Source: Amniculibacterium aquaticum (GTDB lineage Bacteria; Bacteroidota; Bacteroidia; Flavobacteriales; Weeksellaceae). From it: a stretch of 59,212 nucleotides of DNA. Both the position numbers and the translations under genes were made by a program. Numbering within the stretch: position 1 is the stretch's first letter; every line of letters begins with the position of its first letter. The notes under the pieces are model-generated. The model was not told the origin of the DNA. It ran no database searches and saw nothing but the letters and a program-made list of their open reading frames with translations. Shown here one piece after another: positions 1 to 7,757 of this stretch. The stretch lies in NCBI RefSeq assembly GCF_003852705.1, contig NZ_REFA01000016.1, positions 1 to 59,212 on the forward strand, written 5' to 3'.

Positions 1-189
1 TATTCTTTTGCATAGAGAAATTTGTAGTTATTTTTCCTCTAATATACTGAATACCAGTCTTTTAAACAAATAATTAACGCCTTTTTTTAAAGGTGTTTAT
101 CGATTTTTTTACTTTAAACAAGTTCATCATGTAAAATTAATGTTTTTTTTATTCTACTTAAAATATTTCATTCTTTTCTTTAATAAATT
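1..189. other. AT-rich intergenic stretch
   Basis: No gene is visible here. The stretch lies downstream of the minus-strand regulator that ends at 190. Around 77-97 there is an imperfect inverted repeat, CGCCTTT facing AAAGGTG, which could be a weak terminator for that regulator, but its stem is short and depends on G-T pairing. Nothing else stands out. Confidence 0.4.
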
Positions 190-1683
190 TTATGCCAAAC
201 TTGAGTTATTATCCATAGTTTCATCAAACGATTTTCTAAAAATTTGAACTGAGGTTTTCATTTCTTCTTCATTCATGTGTGCATATCCCAACCGAATGGC
301 TGAAGTGTTTTTGTCCTGATACAAGCAATATTTTGGAAGGTACAAACCGTTGGCTAAGCATTGGTCAACCCACTTTATAAGGGAGATTTTAGCATTTACA
401 TTCAACCATAAAGCCATTCCTCCATTGGGGATTTCTGTCTGAATTTCTTTAGGAAAATATTCATTCAAAAGTTTAACAAAAAGATTTTGTCGTTCACGAT
501 AGATTTTTTGAATTTTCCTTCGGTAACGGTGGATGTCGCCTTCTGCAATCATTTCGCCCAATGCCTGTTCTTTGTAATCGTCGGTATTGCCGTAAAAAGA
601 AAGGTATTTCTGTGCTTCGTGGATGATGTTTTCTGGGGCAACCATAAAATACGATTGAAATCCCGGAATCAAAAACCTTCCGAAGGCTCCCAAGTAGATG
701 ACCCATGCGTCATTTTTTTCTTTGTACAACGAGTGCAAGTTCTGTTTGTCATAAGAAATTTCAAAATCGGTATCGTCTTCAACAACCAGTATGTCCAATA
801 ATTTAGATAATTCCAAAAGTGATTTTCTGCGATTTTCGGACATATTTTCGCAAGTAGGATAGGAAAATTTTGAATTGAGGTACAACATTCTCACTTTTCC
901 TTTTTCAAAATTTTTAAGAATGTAATTCGTATCCAGACCTTCATGGTCCATGGGGATGGTGGTCACTTTAGCTCCTGCCTGTCGGAAAATCATGTTCGAG
1001 AAAAAATAACTTTTCTCACCCACCAAAACAACATCTCCTTTTTTGACGAACATTTGTGTGATGATGTTCAGGATGATTTCTCTACTGGATGATGTAATCA
1101 ATTGATTTTTGTTCAGATGAAGGTTTCTGCTTGTATTTAGGTAGTAACTCAATTGTTCCTTAAAGTACAAATTTCCTATTCTGTGAATGTTTTTTTGTTG
1201 ATGGTATTTGTTTTTTCTCTTCAATACACCGGAATAAAATCGAGCCAATTCATCACTTTGTATGATGCGAAAATCGGGAAGACCGTCGGTGAAAAAGTAC
1301 GGACAATCCATTTCATGAACCGGATTTTCTAAAATATAATTGCTATAAAAACGGATCGGAACCAAGTGTTTTTGAGAGTTAGATTTCTCCTGATAGGTTT
1401 TAAAGGAAGGGTTTTCATCGTTTTTTACAAAAGTTCCTACATTGGGGATGCTCTCTATCCAATCTTGAGCTTTCAACTCTTCCAATGCCGCCACAACTGT
1501 TCTTCGATGTATTTTCAATTCAGAAGCCCACAATCGACTCCCCGGCAGTTGGTTTCCGTGCTTTAAAGTACCTCTTTTTACCGCATTGATGAATTGGTAA
1601 ACCACCTGCAGATAGATGGGATCTTTGGCATTTCTGTCGATTTTTATGATGGATGTTATTGGATGTTCTACCGGACTACTCAT
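190..1683 (-). CDS. MocR/GntR-family regulator with a degenerate PLP site
   Basis: A 497-residue protein with the MocR/PdxR layout: an N-terminal GntR-type winged helix (about 15-87) joined to a class I aminotransferase-like domain (about 125-490). MocR regulators normally bind pyridoxal phosphate through a lysine in an FSK-x-x-x-PGxRxGY motif. Here the aligned stretch reads GAFGRFLIPGFQSYF, so the lysine is Arg336. The tyrosine of the usual VEDDYD motif is Thr305 (VVEDDTDFE). The C-terminal arginine motif AIRLGYAH is kept. The protein therefore probably does not form the internal aldimine and may sense a ligand other than PLP, or be redundant. It is transcribed divergently from the TonB receptor/bioB pair across a 83-bp gap, so that pair is its most likely target, together with its own gene. 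The -7 box TAAATTTG lies at 1703-1710 on the minus strand. The family call is firm; the ligand and target are inference. Confidence 0.85.
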   Translation of the reverse strand: MSSPVEHPITSIIKIDRNAKDPIYLQVVYQFINAVKRGTLKHGNQLPGSRLWASELKIHRRTVVAALEELKAQDWIESIPNVGTFVKNDENPSFKTYQEKSNSQKHLVPIRFYSNYILENPVHEMDCPYFFTDGLPDFRIIQSDELARFYSGVLKRKNKYHQQKNIHRIGNLYFKEQLSYYLNTSRNLHLNKNQLITSSSREIILNIITQMFVKKGDVVLVGEKSYFFSNMIFRQAGAKVTTIPMDHEGLDTNYILKNFEKGKVRMLYLNSKFSYPTCENMSENRRKSLLELSKLLDILVVEDDTDFEISYDKQNLHSLYKEKNDAWVIYLGAFGRFLIPGFQSYFMVAPENIIHEAQKYLSFYGNTDDYKEQALGEMIAEGDIHRYRRKIQKIYRERQNLFVKLLNEYFPKEIQTEIPNGGMALWLNVNAKISLIKWVDQCLANGLYLPKYCLYQDKNTSAIRLGYAHMNEEEMKTSVQIFRKSFDETMDNNSSLA

Positions 1684-1701
1684 TTTAAATATTCTGGACG
1701 A

Positions 1702-1732
1702 GCAAATTTAAATTTTTATTTCTAAAATTTGC
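1702..1732. promoter_or_regulatory. Divergent overlapping promoters / inverted repeat
   Basis: GCAAATTT (1702-1709) and AAATTTGC (1725-1732) form a perfect 8-bp inverted repeat with a 15-bp spacer. Read on the minus strand, the left arm contains an exact -7 box, TAAATTTG (1710 to 1703), for the MocR-like gene. The right arm gives a near match (AAAATTTG, 1724-1731) for the TonB receptor. The symmetry may be a regulator operator, or just two back-to-back -7 boxes. In either case the two promoters overlap and RNA polymerase could hardly occupy both at once. Confidence 0.55.
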
Positions 1733-1766
1733 AGACTTAAAATAGTAAATAAAGAAATTAAAATTC

Positions 1767-3629
1767 ATGAAGAAATCGTTAATGACGCTGAGCATGTTGG
1801 GATGTTTTGCTTTTTTTAGTGCACAAAACACGGATAAAGAAACTCAGGTAGAAGAAATCGTAGTACAAGGAAACCGTTTGGATACGCCATTTAGTCAATC
1901 CAGCCGTGATATACAACTGATCAGCCGTGAACAGATTGCTAAAATGCCTGCAAAGTCCATCAATGAACTTCTTTCTTTCGTCGGTGGTGTCGATGTTAGA
2001 CAAAGAGGACCGTTTGGTACACAAGCCGACATCAGTATTGATGGGGGATCTTTTGAGCAAACTTTGGTTTTGGTTAATGGTATAAAATTAATTGACTCAC
2101 AAACCGCTCACAATATGATGAACTTGCCCATAGCAATGGATGCCATCGACCATATCGAAATATTGAGAGGTGCAGCAGCGCGAATGTACGGAATAAATGC
2201 CCTGACCGGTGCCATCAATATTGTAACTAAAAAAGATAAAAAATCCTTTGTTTCTGCCGATTTATTTGCGGGTTCGTCGTTCAAATCCAAAGAAGAAGGG
2301 GATGAAGATGGTATTTATGCCGGTGGTGGAATACAGGTTACGGGAAATTACGGTACCGAAACACAAAACCATTTGTTCTCGGTCAATAAAACCAGCAGTA
2401 ACGGACAACGATACAACTCGGCGCAAGAAGGTCACAAATTTTTCTACAACGGAAATTATGATTTCAACGCCAATCACAGTATTTCTGCACTTGCAGGATA
2501 CACAAAAAATCAGTTTGGAGCCAACGGGTTTTATGCAGCTCCTGGAGATAAAAATTCTGAAGAAATTGTTAAAACCTCTTTGTTTAGCATTTCATCCAAA
2601 CATCAATTTGGGAATTTGATCCTTTCACCTAGAATTAGCGATCGTTACAACGAAGACGATTATCGCTACTTCAAAGACAAGTTGGATGTGGCCAGATCCA
2701 GACATTATACCAATGCGCTGATGTTGGAACTGAACGGTAGTTTGGCAACATCAATTGGTAAATTTGGCATGGGTTGGGAGTCGAGAATAGAAGAAATCAA
2801 CAGTACCAACATCGGAGATAGAAAAAGAAACAACCACGGTGCTTTTGCTGAATTCAAAACCAATCTTTCAGAAAAATTAATTGCAAACGCAGGTTTGTAT
2901 GTTAACTACAATACCGATTACGGTTGGAAAGTCTATCCGGGAATGGATGTGGCGTATTTAATAAACTCCAATTGGAAATTTTCTGCAAGTGTAGGAACGG
3001 GACAAAGAATTCCTTCCTTCACCGATTTGTACCTTAATCAAAAGCCTGGAAATGTGGGTAATCCTGATCTTCAACCGGAAAATGCTTGGCAATACGAAGC
3101 CAACATCCGATATGTTAAGAATAATTTCAATTTCCAAGCCGGATATTTCCAAAGAGACATTACCGATTTTATCGATTGGGTAAGACCAAACACAAGCGTT
3201 CCGTATTCGCCAATTAACTTTGGTAAAAATAGGGTGCAAGGTATGTATGCTCGTATCCAACAGCAATTTTACCTAGGAGAATCTCAAAGTATTGGTTATA
3301 AATTGAGTTACAATTACCTTAATCCTGAACTGATCAGTAACGGAAGTGTTATTTCAAAATACACCTTAGAATCGCTGAAGCATCAACTGATTGCCGGACT
3401 ACAGTACAAATACAAAAACTTTTCGGCACAAGTAGAAAATCGTTGGTTGAAAAGAGAATTGAACGATGCCTATACCATCACCGATCTCCGTCTGAATTAC
3501 CAATGGAAATCGTTCACGGTGTACAGCGATGTTACCAATATTTTTGATACGAAGTATAGAGAATCCGGAGCCGTTCCAATGCCAACGAGATGGTTTAGTC
3601 TTGGTTTCAAATATGTATGGACCAAATAA
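1767..3629 (+). CDS. TonB-dependent outer membrane receptor
   Basis: A 620-residue outer membrane receptor. Residues 1-19 form a signal peptide ending in FFSAQ. The plug domain (about 28-155) has the usual elements: a TonB-box-like VEEIVVQG near residue 30, INELLSFVGGVDVRQRG, and the end-of-plug EILRGAAARMYG followed by GAINIVTKK. The rest is a 22-strand-type barrel rich in aromatic/polar alternation, with the C-terminal strand motif FSLGFKYVW. It resembles the BtuB/vitamin and siderophore receptor type rather than SusC, because it lacks the carboxypeptidase-like N-terminal domain. It sits 18 bp upstream of bioB on the same strand with no terminator between them, so the two are probably co-transcribed. 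A role in uptake of biotin or a precursor is a reasonable guess from context, but no substrate signature can be read from the sequence. Iron uptake remains an alternative because BioB needs iron-sulfur clusters. Confidence 0.88.
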   Translation: MKKSLMTLSMLGCFAFFSAQNTDKETQVEEIVVQGNRLDTPFSQSSRDIQLISREQIAKMPAKSINELLSFVGGVDVRQRGPFGTQADISIDGGSFEQTLVLVNGIKLIDSQTAHNMMNLPIAMDAIDHIEILRGAAARMYGINALTGAINIVTKKDKKSFVSADLFAGSSFKSKEEGDEDGIYAGGGIQVTGNYGTETQNHLFSVNKTSSNGQRYNSAQEGHKFFYNGNYDFNANHSISALAGYTKNQFGANGFYAAPGDKNSEEIVKTSLFSISSKHQFGNLILSPRISDRYNEDDYRYFKDKLDVARSRHYTNALMLELNGSLATSIGKFGMGWESRIEEINSTNIGDRKRNNHGAFAEFKTNLSEKLIANAGLYVNYNTDYGWKVYPGMDVAYLINSNWKFSASVGTGQRIPSFTDLYLNQKPGNVGNPDLQPENAWQYEANIRYVKNNFNFQAGYFQRDITDFIDWVRPNTSVPYSPINFGKNRVQGMYARIQQQFYLGESQSIGYKLSYNYLNPELISNGSVISKYTLESLKHQLIAGLQYKYKNFSAQVENRWLKRELNDAYTITDLRLNYQWKSFTVYSDVTNIFDTKYRESGAVPMPTRWFSLGFKYVWTK

Positions 3630-3647
3630 TTAAAAACGATTTATCTC

Positions 3648-4715
3648 ATGAAATCAATATCCAAAGACGAAATTCGAGAAATCTATAATTTGCCTCTGAT
3701 CACGCTGATCCATAGAGCTTCAGAAATACATAGAATGCATCATTGTCCGGAAGAAGTGCAAATAAGTACTTTGGTTTCTATAAAAACGGGAGGCTGTCCG
3801 GAAGATTGTGCCTACTGTCCACAAGCTGCAAGATACCACACCAAAGTGAATGTGGATGAAATGTTGTCCGTAGATGATGTGGTGAAAGCGGCTGAAGAAG
3901 CCAAAGAATTGGGCAGTTCTAGACTTTGCATGGGGGCAGCTTGGCGAAATGTCAAGAACAACAAGGACTTCGACCGGGTTTTAGATATGGTAAAAACCGT
4001 AAATTCTATGGAAATGGAGGTCTGTTGTACCTTAGGAATGATTACAGAAAACCAAGCCAAACGATTGGCAGCCGCTGGTCTGTACGCATACAACCACAAT
4101 ATTGACACTTCCGAAGAGTATTATAAAGAAATTATTTCGACCCGAAGTTATGATGATCGCTTGAAAACCATTGATAACGCCAGAAATGCAGGAATAACCA
4201 TCTGCTCTGGAGGGATTATTGGAATGGGCGAATCGGCAGAGGATCGTATCGACATGTTGTTTACTTTATCCCTTCTTAACCCATTGCCGGAATCGGTTCC
4301 TATCAATGCCTTGGTTCCGGTAGAAGGGACACCTTTGGAAAATCAAACAACGGTTTCTTCTTGGGAAATGATCCGTATGATTGCCACAGCCCGTTTGGTA
4401 CTTCCTAAAACTCAAATTCGATTATCTGCCGGTAGAAAACAGATGAATCATGAAGCTCAAGCCTTGTGTTTCTTGGCCGGAGCAAATTCAATTTTTTCTG
4501 GTGAAAAATTATTGACAACACCAAATCCTGAATTAAATGAGGATAAAATACTTTTGGACACCTTGGGGCTTAAGCCCAAAAAGCCTTTTGAAGATCATAA
4601 GAAACCCGAAGTATATGATTTGGATTTGTCAGAATTCAATGATGAAGAAATTATTCGATGGTCAAGGCCGAAACACAAAATCGAAAAAAACATTATGGCT
4701 TCACAAAAGAAGTGA
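3648..4715 (+). CDS. bioB: Biotin synthase
   Basis: A radical SAM enzyme (355 residues) that inserts sulfur into dethiobiotin in the last step of biotin synthesis. The 4Fe-4S ligands are Cys50, Cys54 and Cys57 in GGCPEDCAYCPQ. Other family hallmarks are YNHNIDTS, CSGGIIGMGES and LSAGRKQM, the last near the 2Fe-2S arginine. Length fits the family, with a C-terminal acidic tail of about 30 residues. The ATG at 3648 follows the receptor stop by 18 bp. No bioA, bioD or bioF is in the window, so the rest of the pathway is elsewhere or the cell imports precursors. A hairpin terminator follows at 4723. Confidence 0.96.
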   Translation: MKSISKDEIREIYNLPLITLIHRASEIHRMHHCPEEVQISTLVSIKTGGCPEDCAYCPQAARYHTKVNVDEMLSVDDVVKAAEEAKELGSSRLCMGAAWRNVKNNKDFDRVLDMVKTVNSMEMEVCCTLGMITENQAKRLAAAGLYAYNHNIDTSEEYYKEIISTRSYDDRLKTIDNARNAGITICSGGIIGMGESAEDRIDMLFTLSLLNPLPESVPINALVPVEGTPLENQTTVSSWEMIRMIATARLVLPKTQIRLSAGRKQMNHEAQALCFLAGANSIFSGEKLLTTPNPELNEDKILLDTLGLKPKKPFEDHKKPEVYDLDLSEFNDEEIIRWSRPKHKIEKNIMASQKK

Positions 4716-4722
4716 CAATGGG

Positions 4723-4751
4723 AAAGCTGTTCTTTTACGAACGGCTTTTTT
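4723..4751 (+). terminator. Intrinsic terminator after bioB
   Basis: AAAGCTGTTC (4723-4732) pairs with GAACGGCTTT (4739-4748) with one G-U pair and a 6-base loop, and runs straight into a T-tract. It ends the receptor-bioB unit. Confidence 0.8.
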
Positions 4752-4799
4752 TAGCGGTAAATACACTACGATTTCTACATCAAAAAGCATTAAATTTTG

Positions 4800-4807
4800 T
4801 AAATTTG
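4800..4807 (+). promoter_or_regulatory. -7 promoter box of the thiolase gene
   Basis: TAAATTTG matches the Bacteroidetes consensus TAnnTTTG exactly and ends 19 bases before the thiolase ATG. No clear -33 TTG is seen at the expected distance. Confidence 0.6.
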
Positions 4808-4826
4808 GAACTTTACAAAATCAAAA

Positions 4827-6044
4827 ATGAAACAAGCGTATATTATTGATGGGGTGCGTACCGCCATCGGAAATTTTAAAGGCAGTTTGTCGGCGGTGCG
4901 AACCGACGATATGCTGGCCACTGTACTGAAAAAAATTGTTGAAAAACAACCTCAAATTCCCACAGAAAAAATTGATGATGTCATCATAGGATGTGCCAAC
5001 CAAGCAGGAGAAGACAATAGAAATGTGGCAAGAATGGGACTTTTGTTGGCCGGGCTTCCGGTAGTGGTTCCTGGCGAAACGGTGAACAGGTTGTGTGCTT
5101 CCGGAATGTCTGCCATTGCCCAAGCTTCCAGAGCTATAAAATCCGGCGAAGGCGATCTTTTTATTGCCGGTGGTGTCGAGGGAATGTCTCGTGGCCCTTT
5201 TGTGATTTCTAAAGCCGAATCTTCTTTTGCAACCGATCAAAAAATGTTCGATAGCAGCTTTGGATGGAGGTTTGTCAATGCCAAAATGGAGAAAATGTAC
5301 GGTACAGAAGCCATGGGAAAAACGGCCGAAAATCTAGCCGAAATGTTTTCCATTTCCAGAGAAGAGCAGGATCTTTTTGCTCTAAACTCTCAGCTGAAAG
5401 CTAAAAAAGCTCAAGAAAGTGGGAGATTGGCAGAGGAAATATGTACGGTTGAAATCCCACAAAGAAAAGGGGAAGCCGTTCTTGTAAATCAGGATGAATT
5501 TATAAAACCCAATACTTCGCTAGAAGGTTTGGCCAAGTTGAAACCGGCTTTTGTAAAGGAAACCGGATCGGTAACAGCAGGCAATGCCTCCGGATTGAAC
5601 GATGGTGCTGCTGCAGTTTTGGTGGCTTCTGAAGATGCTGTGAAAGAATATGGACTAAAACCTTTGGCTAGAATTGTAACTTCTGCCGTAACAGGTACCG
5701 AACCTAGGATTATGGGGATTGGTCCTGTTGAAGCAACAAAATTGGCCTTGAAAAGAGCAGGGTTAACTCTGGATCAGATCGACATCATCGAACTGAATGA
5801 GGCATTTGCAGCTCAGAGCATTGCCTGTCTAAAAGCTTTAGGTTTGGCCAATGATGATCCTCGTGTTAATGTCAATGGTGGAGCGATTGCTCTAGGACAT
5901 CCACTTGGGATGAGTGGTGCTAGAATTACCTATTCTGCAGCGTTGGAATTGCAAAAAAGAGGAAAACGATACGCCTTGGCTACCATGTGCATCGGAGTTG
6001 GACAGGGGTATGCCATCGTACTTGAAAATGAAAATGCTAGATAA
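4827..6044 (+). CDS. Acetyl-CoA acyltransferase, PaaJ/PcaF-type thiolase
   Basis: A 405-residue thiolase. The nucleophile is Cys90 (VNRLCASG). His358 in GGAIALGHPLG and the general-base Cys388 in CIGVGQG complete the active site, and NEAFAAQ is also present. Several stretches (CANQAGEDNRNVARM, AGGVEGMSRGPFV, GWRFVN) are characteristic of the 3-oxoadipyl-CoA / 3-oxo-5,6-dehydrosuberyl-CoA thiolases PaaJ and PcaF rather than plain FadA. No other phenylacetate, adipate or fatty-acid degradation gene is next to it, so the physiological substrate is open. It has its own promoter and ends at a bidirectional terminator. Confidence 0.88.
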   Translation: MKQAYIIDGVRTAIGNFKGSLSAVRTDDMLATVLKKIVEKQPQIPTEKIDDVIIGCANQAGEDNRNVARMGLLLAGLPVVVPGETVNRLCASGMSAIAQASRAIKSGEGDLFIAGGVEGMSRGPFVISKAESSFATDQKMFDSSFGWRFVNAKMEKMYGTEAMGKTAENLAEMFSISREEQDLFALNSQLKAKKAQESGRLAEEICTVEIPQRKGEAVLVNQDEFIKPNTSLEGLAKLKPAFVKETGSVTAGNASGLNDGAAAVLVASEDAVKEYGLKPLARIVTSAVTGTEPRIMGIGPVEATKLALKRAGLTLDQIDIIELNEAFAAQSIACLKALGLANDDPRVNVNGGAIALGHPLGMSGARITYSAALELQKRGKRYALATMCIGVGQGYAIVLENENAR

Positions 6045-6080
6045 ATGAGCCTGTTCATTTTTAACAGGTTCTAAGGATAA

Positions 6081-6115
6081 AAAAGGCTGCTTGAATATTT
6101 CAAACAGCCTCTTTT
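6081..6115. terminator. Bidirectional terminator between thiolase and gap
   Basis: AAAAGGCTG-c-TTGAA faces TTCAA-a-CAGCCT, giving a stem of about 11 bp flanked by A and T tracts. It serves the plus-strand thiolase and the minus-strand GAPDH gene that converge here. Confidence 0.8.
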
Positions 6116-6132
6116 TATCATAATATTGACGA

Positions 6133-7578
6133 TTAATAGTAAGTGTATCTTCTTACTTTCGCAATATGTTTTGCTAAACGCATAACTTGGTGGCTGTATC
6201 CGTACTCGTTATCGTACCAGATGTACAATACCACATTGTTTCCGTCTGCACTTACGATGGTTGCTTTGCTATCGTAGATGGATGGGGCAGAAGAACCTAT
6301 GATATCCGAAGATACCAATTCGTTGCTTACAGAATATTTTATTTGTTCTACCAATTCGCCTTCCAATGCATATTTTTTCATAACATTGTTGATGTCTTCA
6401 ATGCTTGTTGTTTTGTTAAGTTCAAGATTCAAAACAGCCAAAGATCCGTTTGGTACAGGAACACGGATGGCGTTAGAAGTTAATTTTCCAGCCAATTGAG
6501 GCAATGCTTTAGCAACCGCAGAACCAGCTCCTGTTTCTGTAATTACCATATTTACACCGGCTGCTCTACCTCTTCTGTATTTCTTGTGCATGTTATCTAC
6601 AAGATTTTGATCGTTGGTATAGGCGTGGATGGTTTCCAGGTGTCCGTGTTTTACACCATAAGCATCTTCCATAACTTTCAAGATTGGAGTGATGGCATTG
6701 GTGGTACAAGATGCGGCAGAGAAAATTTTAACTTCGTCTGGATTGTATTCTTCGTGGTTCACACCATATACGATGTTCGGAACTCCTTTTCCTGGAGCCG
6801 TTAGCAATACTTGGTCGGCACCAATGGATTTTAGGTGAAGGCTCAAGGCTTCCTCATCTCTGAAAACACCGGTGTTGTCGATAATCAAAGCATTGTTGAT
6901 CCCGTATTGTGTATAGTCGATTTCTTCTGGACTTTTAGCAGAAATCATTCGAACGCTGTTTCCGTTGATGATTAGGGATTGGTTTTCCAAATCTGCTTTT
7001 ACCGTACCTGGAAAAGCCCCGTGTACAGAGTCGTCTTGCAATAATGCAGCTCTTTTGTCCAAAGATTTTTGATCGTTGGCATCTCTGGTAACAATAGCAC
7101 GAAGTCTTAGTTGTCCACCTTTTCCAGCCATAGAGATTAATTCTCTGGTAAGGAGACGGCCGATTCTTCCAAATCCGTAAAGAACAACATCTTTAGGAGC
7201 AATGTTTTGGTCTTTAGCATCTTTTAATTTATGAGAAACAAAATCTACAGCGTTAGAGAATTGGTCTCCTTCCATCTGGTACTCATAAGTTAGTTTTCCG
7301 ATGTCGATTCTTGCAGGGCACAAATCAATTGATTGGATTGCTTCAGCAATTTCTAAAGTTTTGTAGATGGAAATAGGTTTTCCTACAAATTCTTCTGAAT
7401 AATCATGAAGTCTTAGGGTTTGGCTTACACTTCTGTCCACCAATTGGTTACGGAAAATTACCAATTCTATGGATTTTTCATACCACAGATTGCTCACGAT
7501 TCTGATTAATTCAACAGTTGCTTTTTTGCGATCTGTTTGTTCGGATAGTTGTTGTTCAAAAGTTCCTTCGAAACTCAT
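6133..7578 (-). CDS. Glyceraldehyde-3-phosphate dehydrogenase, long form
   Basis: A 481-residue member of the phosphorylating GAPDH family. The NAD(P)-binding loop GFGRIG lies at 135-140, and the catalytic motif SAASCTTNAITP places the nucleophile at Cys291. About 130 residues precede the Rossmann fold, whereas ordinary GAPDH (about 335 residues) starts there. The extension has no motif I recognise, although this long form is common in Bacteroidetes annotations as far as I recall. It would act in central carbon metabolism, either glycolytic or gluconeogenic. It is transcribed alone: the 179-bp gap to uvrA is long enough for its own promoter, although I see no exact TAnnTTTG box there. Confidence 0.93.
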   Translation of the reverse strand: MSFEGTFEQQLSEQTDRKKATVELIRIVSNLWYEKSIELVIFRNQLVDRSVSQTLRLHDYSEEFVGKPISIYKTLEIAEAIQSIDLCPARIDIGKLTYEYQMEGDQFSNAVDFVSHKLKDAKDQNIAPKDVVLYGFGRIGRLLTRELISMAGKGGQLRLRAIVTRDANDQKSLDKRAALLQDDSVHGAFPGTVKADLENQSLIINGNSVRMISAKSPEEIDYTQYGINNALIIDNTGVFRDEEALSLHLKSIGADQVLLTAPGKGVPNIVYGVNHEEYNPDEVKIFSAASCTTNAITPILKVMEDAYGVKHGHLETIHAYTNDQNLVDNMHKKYRRGRAAGVNMVITETGAGSAVAKALPQLAGKLTSNAIRVPVPNGSLAVLNLELNKTTSIEDINNVMKKYALEGELVEQIKYSVSNELVSSDIIGSSAPSIYDSKATIVSADGNNVVLYIWYDNEYGYSHQVMRLAKHIAKVRRYTYY

Positions 7579-7757
7579 TTTTACTTAGATTTAAAGGTTG
7601 TAATTATTAGCGTATAAAAATAATCAAATTAATGAAATGATCATCATGAGATGTTTCATGTTTTAAGTGGTTGGAATTGATTGAGTTAATGTTTTTTCAA
7701 TAAATAATTTTCACAGTTGGTATTTCCCAAAAAACAATTCTAACTCCACTTTTTTTG

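Noticed and set aside
1767-3629. Calling the receptor BtuB or a siderophore receptor
   Set aside because: The plug and barrel do not show a substrate-specific motif, and the bioB neighbour is only suggestive.
4827-6044. Assigning the thiolase to phenylacetate degradation
   Set aside because: It has PaaJ/PcaF text, but no other paa or pca gene lies nearby, so the pathway is left open.
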